Assembly (NCBI GenBank): GCA_002083985.1
Contig: MTER01000039.1
Coordinates: 1 to 6,854, forward strand
Length of the DNA stretch: 6,854 nucleotides
DNA from: Candidatus Altarchaeales archaeon A3
GTDB lineage: Archaea; Altiarchaeota; Altiarchaeia; Altiarchaeales; Altiarchaeaceae
Reading direction: 5' to 3'
Under the pieces are notes generated by a model that had not been told where the DNA came from, ran no database searches, and worked only from the letters and a program-made list of their open reading frames with translations. The position numbers and the translations under genes were made by a program. Shown piece after piece: positions 1 to 5,429 of the stretch; position 1 is the stretch's first letter, and every line of letters begins with the position of its first letter.

Positions 1-299
1 AAATTTAGTATTTTTCACTTGTAAAATAGAACAATATAATTTAATTACCATGTTTTATTGAGAGGATACCATTTTTACATATATCAATATACAATTATGA
101 GAATTAAAATATAAATACTTTATTGCTAAATTTTCAAAAATCGTTAAAAAATAAGAACATAGGTAGATAAAACTTATAAATTTTGGCAAAATTAGAAAAT
201 TTAGATTATAATTTTAGAAATTATAATTATCAGAATTTTACTTCGCTAAATGTATTCAATAATTTGTAAAACAAATGACAAATTAGGGCATAATTGTGA
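1..299. other. A+T-rich stretch without a gene
   Basis: I see no coding frame of believable length on either strand here. The only ordered structure is a perfect palindrome at 205-227, with 10-nt arms ATTATAATTT and AAATTATAAT around TAG, and a weaker hairpin at 262-276 (ATTTGT, AAA, ACAAAT). Neither is followed by a clear T-tract or placed against a gene, so I assign no role. The region probably belongs to the same repeat-rich intergenic block that runs to 949. Confidence 0.6.
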
Positions 300-406
300 T
301 AATTAGTGTCCATCCATAAAGTATAAAATTTTGAAAAAATTTTAACTTTTTCAAGGTAAATTTTTGCGTTTTTGACAAAAATTACGAGTTGGATGGATAC
401 TAATTA
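300..406. mobile_element. Short terminal-inverted-repeat element (MITE-like), 107 bp
   Basis: The two ends form a 17-nt inverted repeat with one mismatch: TAATTAGTGTCCATCCA at 300-316 and the reverse complement of TAATTAGTATCCATCCA at 390-406. The 73 bp between them are A+T-rich and cannot encode a transposase. This is the architecture of a miniature inverted-repeat element or a relic of an insertion sequence. The ends differ from those of the TA-flanked family at 850, 3293 and 6773, so it is a separate element. I see no unambiguous target duplication because the outermost bases are themselves palindromic. The transposase family is not assigned. Confidence 0.5.
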
Positions 407-512
407 AACACCTTACGAAAATCAGTGTTGAATGATTATATACAAAAAATCAAAAAATTTATATGTAATTTTCAGAATTGTTTGAAAATATTTAAACAGA
501 GTAAAACTCATC

Positions 513-583
513 AGGACTTACGCAATTCACCTTGTAAAAGGACTTAAAAAGATAAGAATCCACATCTATTTTGCGTAAGTCCT
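513..583. mobile_element. Short terminal-inverted-repeat element, 71 bp, ends AGGACTTACGCAA
   Basis: A perfect 13-nt inverted repeat, AGGACTTACGCAA (513-525) and TTGCGTAAGTCCT (571-583), encloses 45 bp with no coding capacity. The core GGACTTA recurs inside at 540-546, next to a small CCTT/AAGG hairpin. Long specific arms around a tiny non-coding core suggest a MITE or the joined ends of a deleted insertion sequence. As RNA it would also form a stable stem, so a structured-RNA or terminator role cannot be excluded. No target duplication is visible. Confidence 0.5.
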
Positions 584-587
584 AACT

Positions 588-627
588 ATTTCAAAATTTG
601 TTTTGAAATTTTCGAACAACAACGAGG
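588..627 (+). repeat. Hairpin unit 1 (A+T stem plus GAACAACAACGAGG-type tail)
   Basis: A perfect 9-bp stem, ATTTCAAAA and TTTTGAAAT around TTTG (588-609), is followed by the tail TTCGAACAACAACGAGG (611-627). The same stem-then-tail design follows directly at 630-674 and recurs, reversed, at 3341-3380 and 5307-5351. The shared tail consensus is roughly TNYGARYRAMRNYGAGG. This looks like a dispersed intergenic repeat, not a terminator, because no T-tract follows the stem. Confidence 0.5.
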
Positions 628-629
628 CA

Positions 630-674
630 ATTTTAAAAACCAGAAGTTTTTAAAATCTCCGAGCAACAGCGAGA
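630..674 (+). repeat. Hairpin unit 2, tandem to unit 1
   Basis: A perfect 11-bp stem, ATTTTAAAAAC (630-640) and GTTTTTAAAAT (646-656) around CAGAA, is followed by the tail TCCGAGCAACAGCGAGA (658-674). The tail matches that of unit 1 at most positions, while stem and loop differ in sequence, so stem pairing is conserved more than the bases. The stem closely resembles the one just upstream of the tRNA gene (5324-5351). Confidence 0.5.
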
Positions 675-849
675 TGACCACAGATTCAAAAATAGGGGCA
701 TTTTTCTTTTCAGCCCATTCCAAAATTTCGTTACCGGCAAACTCTCTAAAAAATGATTTATGGGCTTTTATGGTTTTTTTAATCTAATACGGCGTATCCT
801 TTTATATTTTTAAATTATAAATACTATAACATTTCTAATTTAGTTATTA

Positions 850-928
850 AAGTTGTTGCAAATTAAAAATTTTAAAGGGGAAAATTAATAAAATTTAAAG
901 AAGTTCAAAAGTTATTTTGCAACATGTC
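850..928 (-). mobile_element. TA-flanked inverted-repeat element, short form (copy 1, 79 bp)
   Basis: Read on the minus strand, this copy starts GACATGTTGCAAAATAAC (928 downward) and ends AATTTGCAACAACTT (at 850). It matches the start and end of the 114-bp copy at 3293-3406, lacks that copy's internal hairpin unit, and has a few substitutions. The ends form an imperfect inverted repeat with core TGTTGCAAA. TA dinucleotides sit on both sides (848-849 and 929-930), as expected for an element that targets and duplicates TA. There is no coding capacity, so it would need a transposase in trans. It ends 21 bp past the stop codon of the permease gene. Confidence 0.6.
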
Positions 929-949
929 TAATATTTAAATTTAATAAAT

Positions 950-1876
950 TTAGAACAAAACAACAGAAAGTACAAATAAAAGGAAAAAACTTATGAGCGT
1001 CGTTACTATAACATTACCCGATGCCACATCTACATTCAATTTATAATGAACCGCTAACATTATTGTCATAAGTCCGGACGGCATCAGGGATTGCAGCAAT
1101 ATTATATTTTTTTCCATCGGATTTAACGGGATATTTAGATATTCAATTGCACAGATAATTAAGAGAGCAAACAAAGGAATAACCACTAATTTAATAAACG
1201 AAGATAGCATTGAAATTTTAATAAATTTAAAAATTTTTTTAATGTCCAAATACATTCCCAAATAGAGCAATGTAAAGAACAAACTTGTGCTTCCAATCAG
1301 TTCAAATAAATTTATTACATCAATTATTATTCCTTCAGCATTTACAAAATTTCCGATGAGCATTCCGAATATAAACGCATATAAAGGCGGGAATTTAAAG
1401 AAATTAAGCAAAATATCTAATTTATCCTGCCTGCCTTTTCCGTAAATGCCCGCGGTAAATGTAACTACTGTGATTAAACCAATGAATATTCCGAGATCAT
1501 AAAGCACTGCATAAAATAGTCCCGTTGAACCAAAGAAATAAAAGGATATAGGATAACCCAAAAAACCCGTATTTGCATGTGCTGAAGTAATTATGAAACT
1601 TCCTATGGACGGTTTGTCCAAATTTAAAAATTTTGATGTAAAAAACGCAGCAAAAATTCCAAATAACAAAATAACAAAACCAATAGATGTTAGGATAAAA
1701 TTTGAGAAATGGATGGGATTTTTCAGGAATGCTGCCAAAACCAGTGCAGGAAGTGCGATATAAATTATAAATGTATAAAGTATACTCCGGATTATATCCT
1801 CAAATTTTGTTCTTCTTAAAATTTGCCCGATTCCCAGCAATAATACAAATATAATTATTGCCTCAAATAAATTCAT
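950..1876 (-). CDS. AEC-family permease (auxin efflux carrier-like transporter)
   Basis: This is a 308-residue integral membrane protein of the AEC family, whose members export or exchange small organic molecules, including malate and auxin-like compounds. Hydrophobic segments cover nearly the whole chain, consistent with about ten helices: residues 4-20, 32-52, 58-80, 90-110, 116-142, 163-178, 183-210, 220-245, 256-277 and 285-308. Family hallmarks are visible: NTGFLGYP at 102-109 after the fourth helix, the FPP turn at 162-164, LLYLGMYL at 203-210, and MPSG at 265-268 before the last helices. The hydrophilic loop GKGRQDKLD (146-154) separates the two halves. Length is normal for the family and both ends look intact. 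The ATG has no Shine-Dalgarno, only TTAAAGA before it. A TATA-like TTTTTATTTAG near 1912-1922 on the minus strand could be the promoter. It lies downstream of the malic enzyme gene with a 235-bp gap, so a malate substrate is conceivable but unproven. Confidence 0.85.
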   Translation of the reverse strand: MNLFEAIIIFVLLLGIGQILRRTKFEDIIRSILYTFIIYIALPALVLAAFLKNPIHFSNFILTSIGFVILLFGIFAAFFTSKFLNLDKPSIGSFIITSAHANTGFLGYPISFYFFGSTGLFYAVLYDLGIFIGLITVVTFTAGIYGKGRQDKLDILLNFFKFPPLYAFIFGMLIGNFVNAEGIIIDVINLFELIGSTSLFFTLLYLGMYLDIKKIFKFIKISMLSSFIKLVVIPLFALLIICAIEYLNIPLNPMEKNIILLQSLMPSGLMTIMLAVHYKLNVDVASGNVIVTTLISFFLLFVLSVVLF

Positions 1877-2111
1877 TCTTTAATTTTTAGCCCCGATTGT
1901 AACCGTTAAACTAAATAAAAATTTTCCCGTATGTTTTGCCTGAAATGACCTGAATATAATTATAACAGACAAATTAAACAAGATAATAATTGAGATTGAC
2001 GAAATATCTGAAAAATTTAGTGATATGTCTGAAATTCCCGTTTTCTTTCTGCCCTGAAATTTATGTTGTAGAAATCAAAAAAAAGTTGTGTGTATTCTGA
2101 CAATGATTAAA
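1877..2111. other. Intergenic region with an unexplained open frame
   Basis: Between the malic enzyme and permease genes the minus strand is open from 2074 to the TAA at 1880-1882 (64 codons), in the same frame as the permease and ending one codon before its ATG. There is no ATG in it. The translation (Ser/Ile-rich, then SFQAKHTGKFLFSLTV) is not one I recognise. The most likely contents are the permease promoter and the malic enzyme terminator; a decayed gene end is possible. Confidence 0.3.
2077..2084 (-). terminator. T8 tract downstream of the malic enzyme gene
   Basis: On the minus strand a run of eight T begins 28 nt past the TAG stop of the malic enzyme gene. Archaeal transcription often ends at such T-tracts without a stem, and none is seen here. 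Placement after a gene and before an unrelated promoter region supports the call; the tract alone is weak evidence in so A+T-rich a sequence. Confidence 0.35.
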
Positions 2112-3260
2112 CTAAATTTTCATATTTGCTAAATTTTTTGCAATATTGCTAAATACACCCGGAACAATTTTCATTTTATTTATATTTTTCACACTGTTTG
2201 CTATTGTTTCAGCAGCAAGAATCTCCAAATCCAGAGTAATCTTTCTTATTCTGTTTTTAAGTAAAAATTTCATAAATCCGGGAAATACAACCGCATTATT
2301 AATCTGATTTGGAAAATCACTCCTGCCGGTTGCTATAATTGCCACATTATTTGTGTCATTTATTTCATTCGGCATTATTTCAGGAGCAGGATTTGTGAGT
2401 GCAAAAACAATGCTTTGTTTATTCATTCGGTTTATGTATTCTTTTTTGATTAAATTTCCGACACCTGTCACACCTATAAAAACATCCGCACCTTTTAAGG
2501 CATCCTGTAAATTTCCCTTAAAATTTTCCCTGTTTGTTTGATTGGCAATTTCTTCCTTAAATTTATTCAAATCAGTTCTTCCCTTATGAATTGCCCCTTT
2601 TGAATCACAGATAATTATATTTTTGAATCCGTAAGCAAGTAAAAGTTTTGTTATACCTGTGCCCGCAGAACCACATCCTGCAATACAAATTTTCACATTC
2701 CTGTCTTTTTTTAAAATTTTTAAAGCGTTTATTAAGCCGGCAAGAGTTATAATGGCAGTTCCCTGCTGGTCATCGTGAAATACGGGAATATCTAATGTTT
2801 GACCTAATTCTTCTTCAATTTCAAGTGCCTTTGGATTTTCTATATCTTCCAGATTTATTCCGCCGAATGACGGAGAAATTGCTTTAATTACATTTATAAT
2901 TTCTTCTTTGTTTTGTGTTGCTAACGATATAGGAATAGCATCAACATCGCCGAATTTCTTGTAAATTAATGCCTTGCTTTCCATTACAGGAATTCCTGCA
3001 AATTTTCCTATGTTTCCCAAGCCCAATATTCTTGAACCGTCTGTTATGATTGCTATTAAATTTCTTTTAGAGGTATATTTATCAACCAATGTTGCATTTT
3101 TCTTTATTTCAAGACACACATCAGCAATCCCGGGAGTATAGAGCATTGCCAGTTCCTTTTTGCTTTTTAGTCCTTTTGCTTTTAATTCAATCTTCCTCAT
3201 CCGATTTATTTCCAAAATTTCCTCTTTGCTCGTTTTGTTTGTTTTTGTTTGTGCGCCCAT
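2112..3260 (-). CDS. Malic enzyme (malate dehydrogenase, oxaloacetate-decarboxylating)
   Basis: This 382-residue cytosolic enzyme oxidatively decarboxylates malate to pyruvate and CO2 using NAD(P). The N-terminal malic domain holds the catalytic tyrosine in YTPG (Tyr41), the DGSRILGLGNIG signature (74-85), the catalytic lysine in MESK (Lys96), and metal ligands Glu138 and Asp139 in GGINLEDI plus Asp164 in HDDQQGT. The NAD-binding domain follows with GCGSAG (195-200), Asp219 in CDSKG, ALTNPAPEI near 288-296 and the late ATGRSDFPNQINN motif. All key residues are present, and the length matches the short prokaryotic form, without the phosphotransacetylase-like extension of MaeB. An acidic residue at the cofactor position (Asp219) hints at NAD, but cofactor choice cannot be settled by eye. 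The ATG has no Shine-Dalgarno; AATTTATAG at 3283-3291 is a possible TATA box for a near-leaderless mRNA, and a mobile-element copy begins 32 bp upstream of the ATG. It ends in TAG. Confidence 0.93.
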   Translation of the reverse strand: MGAQTKTNKTSKEEILEINRMRKIELKAKGLKSKKELAMLYTPGIADVCLEIKKNATLVDKYTSKRNLIAIITDGSRILGLGNIGKFAGIPVMESKALIYKKFGDVDAIPISLATQNKEEIINVIKAISPSFGGINLEDIENPKALEIEEELGQTLDIPVFHDDQQGTAIITLAGLINALKILKKDRNVKICIAGCGSAGTGITKLLLAYGFKNIIICDSKGAIHKGRTDLNKFKEEIANQTNRENFKGNLQDALKGADVFIGVTGVGNLIKKEYINRMNKQSIVFALTNPAPEIMPNEINDTNNVAIIATGRSDFPNQINNAVVFPGFMKFLLKNRIRKITLDLEILAAETIANSVKNINKMKIVPGVFSNIAKNLANMKI

Positions 3261-3282
3261 TCTTTGTTTATAATTTAAAACT

Positions 3283-3291
3283 ATAAATTAT
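3283..3291 (-). promoter_or_regulatory. Candidate TATA box of the malic enzyme gene
   Basis: On the minus strand TATAATTTATAG lies with its TATA-like part centred about 27 nt upstream of the ATG. That is the archaeal TATA-to-start distance for a leaderless transcript. Sequence immediately upstream, where TFB would bind, is the end of the element at 3293-3406. The call rests on spacing and base content only. Confidence 0.3.
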
Positions 3292-3292
3292 A

Positions 3293-3406
3293 GACATGTT
3301 GCAAAATAACTTTTTCACCTTTAAATTTTATTAATTTTAACCTCACTTCGTTCGGATATTTTAAAATCTTTGCGATTTTATTAAAATTTTTAATTTGCAA
3401 CAACTC
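3293..3406 (+). mobile_element. TA-flanked inverted-repeat element, long form (copy 2, 114 bp)
   Basis: The element runs from GACATGTTGCAAAATAAC to AATTTGCAACAACTC; the ends are inverted repeats matching at 14 of 18 positions around TGTTGCAAA. TA sits on both sides (3291-3292 and 3407-3408). Its first 82 bp plus the flanking TA are identical to the copy at 6771-6854. The outer parts match the 79-bp copy at 850-928 in the opposite orientation, while the middle contains a hairpin unit (3341-3380) absent there. With no reading frame, it is best read as a MITE mobilised by a TA-targeting transposase elsewhere; such targeting is typical of IS630/Tc1-mariner and some IS5-family elements. It separates argS from the malic enzyme gene. 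Confidence 0.65.
3341..3380 (-). repeat. Hairpin unit 3, nested in element copy 2
   Basis: On the minus strand a 7-bp stem TAAAATC/GATTTTA around a 5-nt loop (3362-3380) is followed by the tail TCCGAACGAAGTGAGG (3341-3356). This is the same stem-then-tail design as at 588-627 and 630-674. Part of the same unit is visible in the truncated copy at 6821-6854. Confidence 0.45.
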
Positions 3407-3459
3407 TAATATATTAAATAATTACAATCAAAATAAAAGATACTGAACAAATTTAAATT

Positions 3460-5166
3460 TTACATCCTTTCAATCGTTTTAATTCCAAGCAAATTTAATC
3501 CGTTTTTCAAAACAAATTTCACCAAAACAACCAGCAACAATCTTCGCTTCTTAACCTCTTCCTCTGCATTCAGCACGGGACATTTGTCATAAAATTTGCT
3601 GAACAATGCCGCCAGATTATAAATATAAGATGCGAGCAAATTCGGCCTGAATTCATTACCTGCTTTTTCAGCAAGGTCATAAAATTTAATTAAATTTCTT
3701 GCTAAATTTAACTCCTCATCCGCAACATTTTCATAAGAAACTATAAAATTTTTGATTTCTTCCTCATTTATATTGCTCTTTTCAATGAGCCTGCATATCC
3801 TCGCATAAGCATACTGTATATAACACGCCGTCTCACCTTCAAAATTTAACGCATCCTCTAATTTAAAATTTATCTGCTTTTGCGGGTCTATTTTAAGTAT
3901 TGCGTATTTCACAGCACCAATTCCAATATCTCTATAACCTTCTGTTGCAAAGTTTTTTTCAAGCATTATGTTTTTTGCTTTTTCTATTGCATCGCTTATC
4001 AATTCGTCTATCGTAATAATGTTTCCCTTCCTGGTTGAAAATTTCCTACCCTCAAAATTTACAAATGAAAAGAATACCGCATTAAGACATATATTGGTAT
4101 TAACATTAAATTTTTTCTCCAGAATCGTTTTTAACTCTAAAAATTCCTGTTTATGGTCCTCGCCAAGCACATTTAAAATTTTGCCATTGCCAAATTTATT
4201 TATTAAATTTATTTTATACAGATGATAAGCGATATCCCTTGCTAAATAGACCGATGTTCCGTTGCTTCTCGCAAGTATGATTTTTCCCTTTTCTCTTTTA
4301 ATTCCGTATTCCTCCAAACATATTTCTGCCGGCTCATTATCTTTCCTGTCAGGACATAAATGGTTTATAACTTCATTCACTTTCCCGTTTTCCACAAATT
4401 CGCTTTCGTAGTCAAATTTGTCAAATTTAATATCCAGATTTTCCAGTGCCTCTCTTTGTCCTTCAAGGCAAAATTTTGCCGTTTCTTTCATTAAATTTAT
4501 TGCATCTTTCTCTCCGGATTCTGCTTTTCTTATTATTTCATCAGTCAGACTTTTGAATTCTTCATTGGTTTCGTAATATTCATTTCCCGCAATATAATGC
4601 GGTAAAATTTCATAGTCATTCCTGACAAAATTTCTGATGAAGTCGGACAAATCAAACTCTGATAAGTCAGTTCTTAAATTTTTCTGTCGTGCCAGCGCAA
4701 TTATCGCAATCTGTTTTCCCATATCATTCACATAGTAATGTGTTTCGGTTTCGTAATTGCAAAATTTTAAAGTCCTGCCAATACAATCACCAATTATCGC
4801 ATTCCTTATTCTTCCGATGTGAATGGGACCCGACGGATTTACAGAAGTATGTTCTAAAATAACCTTTCCTTTTTTATCATATTTGAAGTCCAAAATTTTT
4901 GGCAAATTTTCGCTGTAAAATTTATTTGTCAGGTAGAAATTTAAATAACCATTAAGTGCTTTGACTTCAACATCTTCTTTTAAATCCGAATTTGAAATTT
5001 TATTTACGATTTCTTCTGCAATTACTTTCGGATTTTTATTTTGTTTCTTTGCCAGTCGGAATGCAATTGTTGAAGTGAAGTCACAATGTTCTGAAAATTC
5101 AATCGTTGCGTTTTCGTCAAATTTTTTCAGTTCCGGTAAAATTTTGGTTTTAATGTTAGAGAGCAT
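3460..5166 (-). CDS. argS: Arginyl-tRNA synthetase, archaeal type
   Basis: ArgS charges tRNA-Arg with arginine using ATP, in the cytoplasm. The 568-residue product has the full class Ia layout. The N-terminal arginyl additional domain covers about 1-85. The catalytic Rossmann core starts at HTSVNPSGPIHIGR (106-119), where the HIGH signature reads HIGR, a form also found in archaeal ArgS. RNAIIGD (121-127) and YYVNDMGKQIA (144-154) follow, then LGEDHKQEF (334-342), and the KMSKS-equivalent FSTRKGN (376-382). The C-terminal all-helical DALR anticodon-binding domain runs from about 445 to the ending LLGIKTIERM. Length is normal and nothing appears truncated. It is transcribed divergently from the tRNA-Thr gene. 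The ATG has no Shine-Dalgarno and abuts a perfect 25-nt palindrome (5167-5191). A TTTATAAA box at 5222-5229 is a fair promoter candidate. The identification is secure; the archaeal assignment rests on motif wording recalled from that group. Confidence 0.97.
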   Translation of the reverse strand: MLSNIKTKILPELKKFDENATIEFSEHCDFTSTIAFRLAKKQNKNPKVIAEEIVNKISNSDLKEDVEVKALNGYLNFYLTNKFYSENLPKILDFKYDKKGKVILEHTSVNPSGPIHIGRIRNAIIGDCIGRTLKFCNYETETHYYVNDMGKQIAIIALARQKNLRTDLSEFDLSDFIRNFVRNDYEILPHYIAGNEYYETNEEFKSLTDEIIRKAESGEKDAINLMKETAKFCLEGQREALENLDIKFDKFDYESEFVENGKVNEVINHLCPDRKDNEPAEICLEEYGIKREKGKIILARSNGTSVYLARDIAYHLYKINLINKFGNGKILNVLGEDHKQEFLELKTILEKKFNVNTNICLNAVFFSFVNFEGRKFSTRKGNIITIDELISDAIEKAKNIMLEKNFATEGYRDIGIGAVKYAILKIDPQKQINFKLEDALNFEGETACYIQYAYARICRLIEKSNINEEEIKNFIVSYENVADEELNLARNLIKFYDLAEKAGNEFRPNLLASYIYNLAALFSKFYDKCPVLNAEEEVKKRRLLLVVLVKFVLKNGLNLLGIKTIERM

Positions 5167-5191
5167 TTTAAAAATCTTATAGATTTTTAAA
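5167..5191 (-). promoter_or_regulatory. Perfect A+T palindrome directly before the argS start codon
   Basis: TTTAAAAATCT (5167-5177), TAT, and AGATTTTTAAA (5181-5191) form an 11-bp perfect inverted repeat that touches the argS ATG. In mRNA it would fold into a hairpin next to the start codon; in DNA it is a symmetrical site of the sort a dimeric repressor could use. Chance pairing is easier in A+T-rich DNA, so the function is open. Confidence 0.4.
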
Positions 5192-5221
5192 TTAAGATTA
5201 AAAACTCATAGTTTTCAGTAT

Positions 5222-5229
5222 TTTATAAA
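5222..5229 (-). promoter_or_regulatory. Candidate TATA box for argS (TTTATAAA)
   Basis: This palindromic TATA box is the best match to an archaeal core promoter in the divergent gap. On the minus strand it predicts a start near 5198-5200 and an argS leader of about 30 nt that contains the palindrome at 5167-5191. An inverted repeat AATTAGGA/TCCTAATT (5236-5243 and 5269-5276) lies just upstream and could be a regulator site. Confidence 0.35.
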
Positions 5230-5306
5230 CATTTAAATTAGGATTTCATTTAAAATTTATCTTAAATTTCCTAATTGAAATAACAATTTGAAAATTTTTA
5301 TTTTTT

Positions 5307-5351
5307 CCTCGTTTCACTCATAAATTTCAAAAACCTCCGGGTTTTTAAAAT
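5307..5351 (-). repeat. Hairpin unit 4, abutting the tRNA gene
   Basis: The stem AAAAACC/GGTTTTT around TCCG (5329-5346) extends through one mismatch to 5324-5351. On the minus strand it is followed by the tail TATGAGTGAAACGAGG (5307-5322). This matches the units at 588, 630 and 3341. The stem ends one base before the mature tRNA 5' end, so if it is transcribed it would sit in the tRNA leader. The plus-strand ATAAATTT (5320-5327) inside it is at the right distance to be the tRNA TATA box. Confidence 0.4.
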
Positions 5352-5423
5352 GCCTCAGTAGCTCAGTGGTAGAGCGACTGCCTCGTAAGTAGTAGGTCAG
5401 GGGTTCAATTCCCTTCTGGGGCT
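5352..5423 (+). tRNA. tRNA-Thr (anticodon CGU)
   Basis: A complete cloverleaf can be drawn. The acceptor stem GCCTCAG pairs with CTGGGGC (5416-5422, with one G-U pair), and T8-A9 follow. The D-arm is GCTC/GAGC with loop AGTGGTA. The anticodon stem ACTGC/GTAGT encloses the loop CTCGTAA, giving anticodon CGU, which reads ACG (Thr). A 5-nt variable loop AGGTC precedes the T-arm AGGGG/CCCTT with loop TTCAATT. The discriminator is U73, typical of archaeal tRNA-Thr, and G1-C72 and C2-G71 fit threonine identity. CCA is not encoded and no intron is present. The next gene's ATG begins after 6 nt with no terminator between, so the two are very likely co-transcribed. Confidence 0.95.
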
Positions 5424-5429
5424 TTTAAA

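Larger units (their letters stand above)
586..783 (-). pseudogene. Broken reading frame, possibly a deoxyhypusine synthase-like remnant
   Basis: This minus-strand frame is open for 65 codons with no plausible start codon; an in-frame TAG lies immediately upstream (784-786). The first roughly 35 codons (783 down to about 676) read like real protein, including SFFREFAGNEILEWAEKK followed by NAPIFES. The rest is the two hairpin units translated by chance. The stretch REF, NEILEWAEKKN, PIF loosely recalls the part of deoxyhypusine synthase where REF is followed by a WAxKNxIPVF segment and a TD...GD motif. That enzyme is universal in archaea. The match is short and from memory, and the Pro and Asp expected after PIF are missing. 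A decayed gene end interrupted by repeats is the best reading; the family is a guess. Confidence 0.25.

Noticed and set aside
341..363. Similarity of TAACTTTTTCA in the 300-406 element to the start region of element copy 2
   Set aside because: Only 11 identical bases followed by loose A+T matching; the terminal repeats differ, so common origin is not supported.
588..674. The tandem hairpins as a CRISPR array
   Set aside because: There are only two units, the stems differ in sequence, and there is no constant repeat with similar-length spacers.
787..797. ATACGGCGTAT, a G+C-richer near-palindrome, as an operator
   Set aside because: It is short, single-copy in the window, and not placed next to an intact gene.
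2353..2541. Short plus-strand open frames inside the malic enzyme, argS and phosphatase genes (also 3089-3286, 3968-4225, 4961-5182 and 6372-6647)
   Set aside because: They lie opposite well-supported genes or the ATPase remnant, have no recognisable motifs, and fit the pattern of antisense shadows.
3577..4851. HIGR instead of HIGH, and FSTRK instead of KMSKS, in ArgS as signs of an inactive enzyme
   Set aside because: Both forms occur in archaeal arginyl-tRNA synthetases as I know the family, and the rest of the protein is complete, so this is normal variation.
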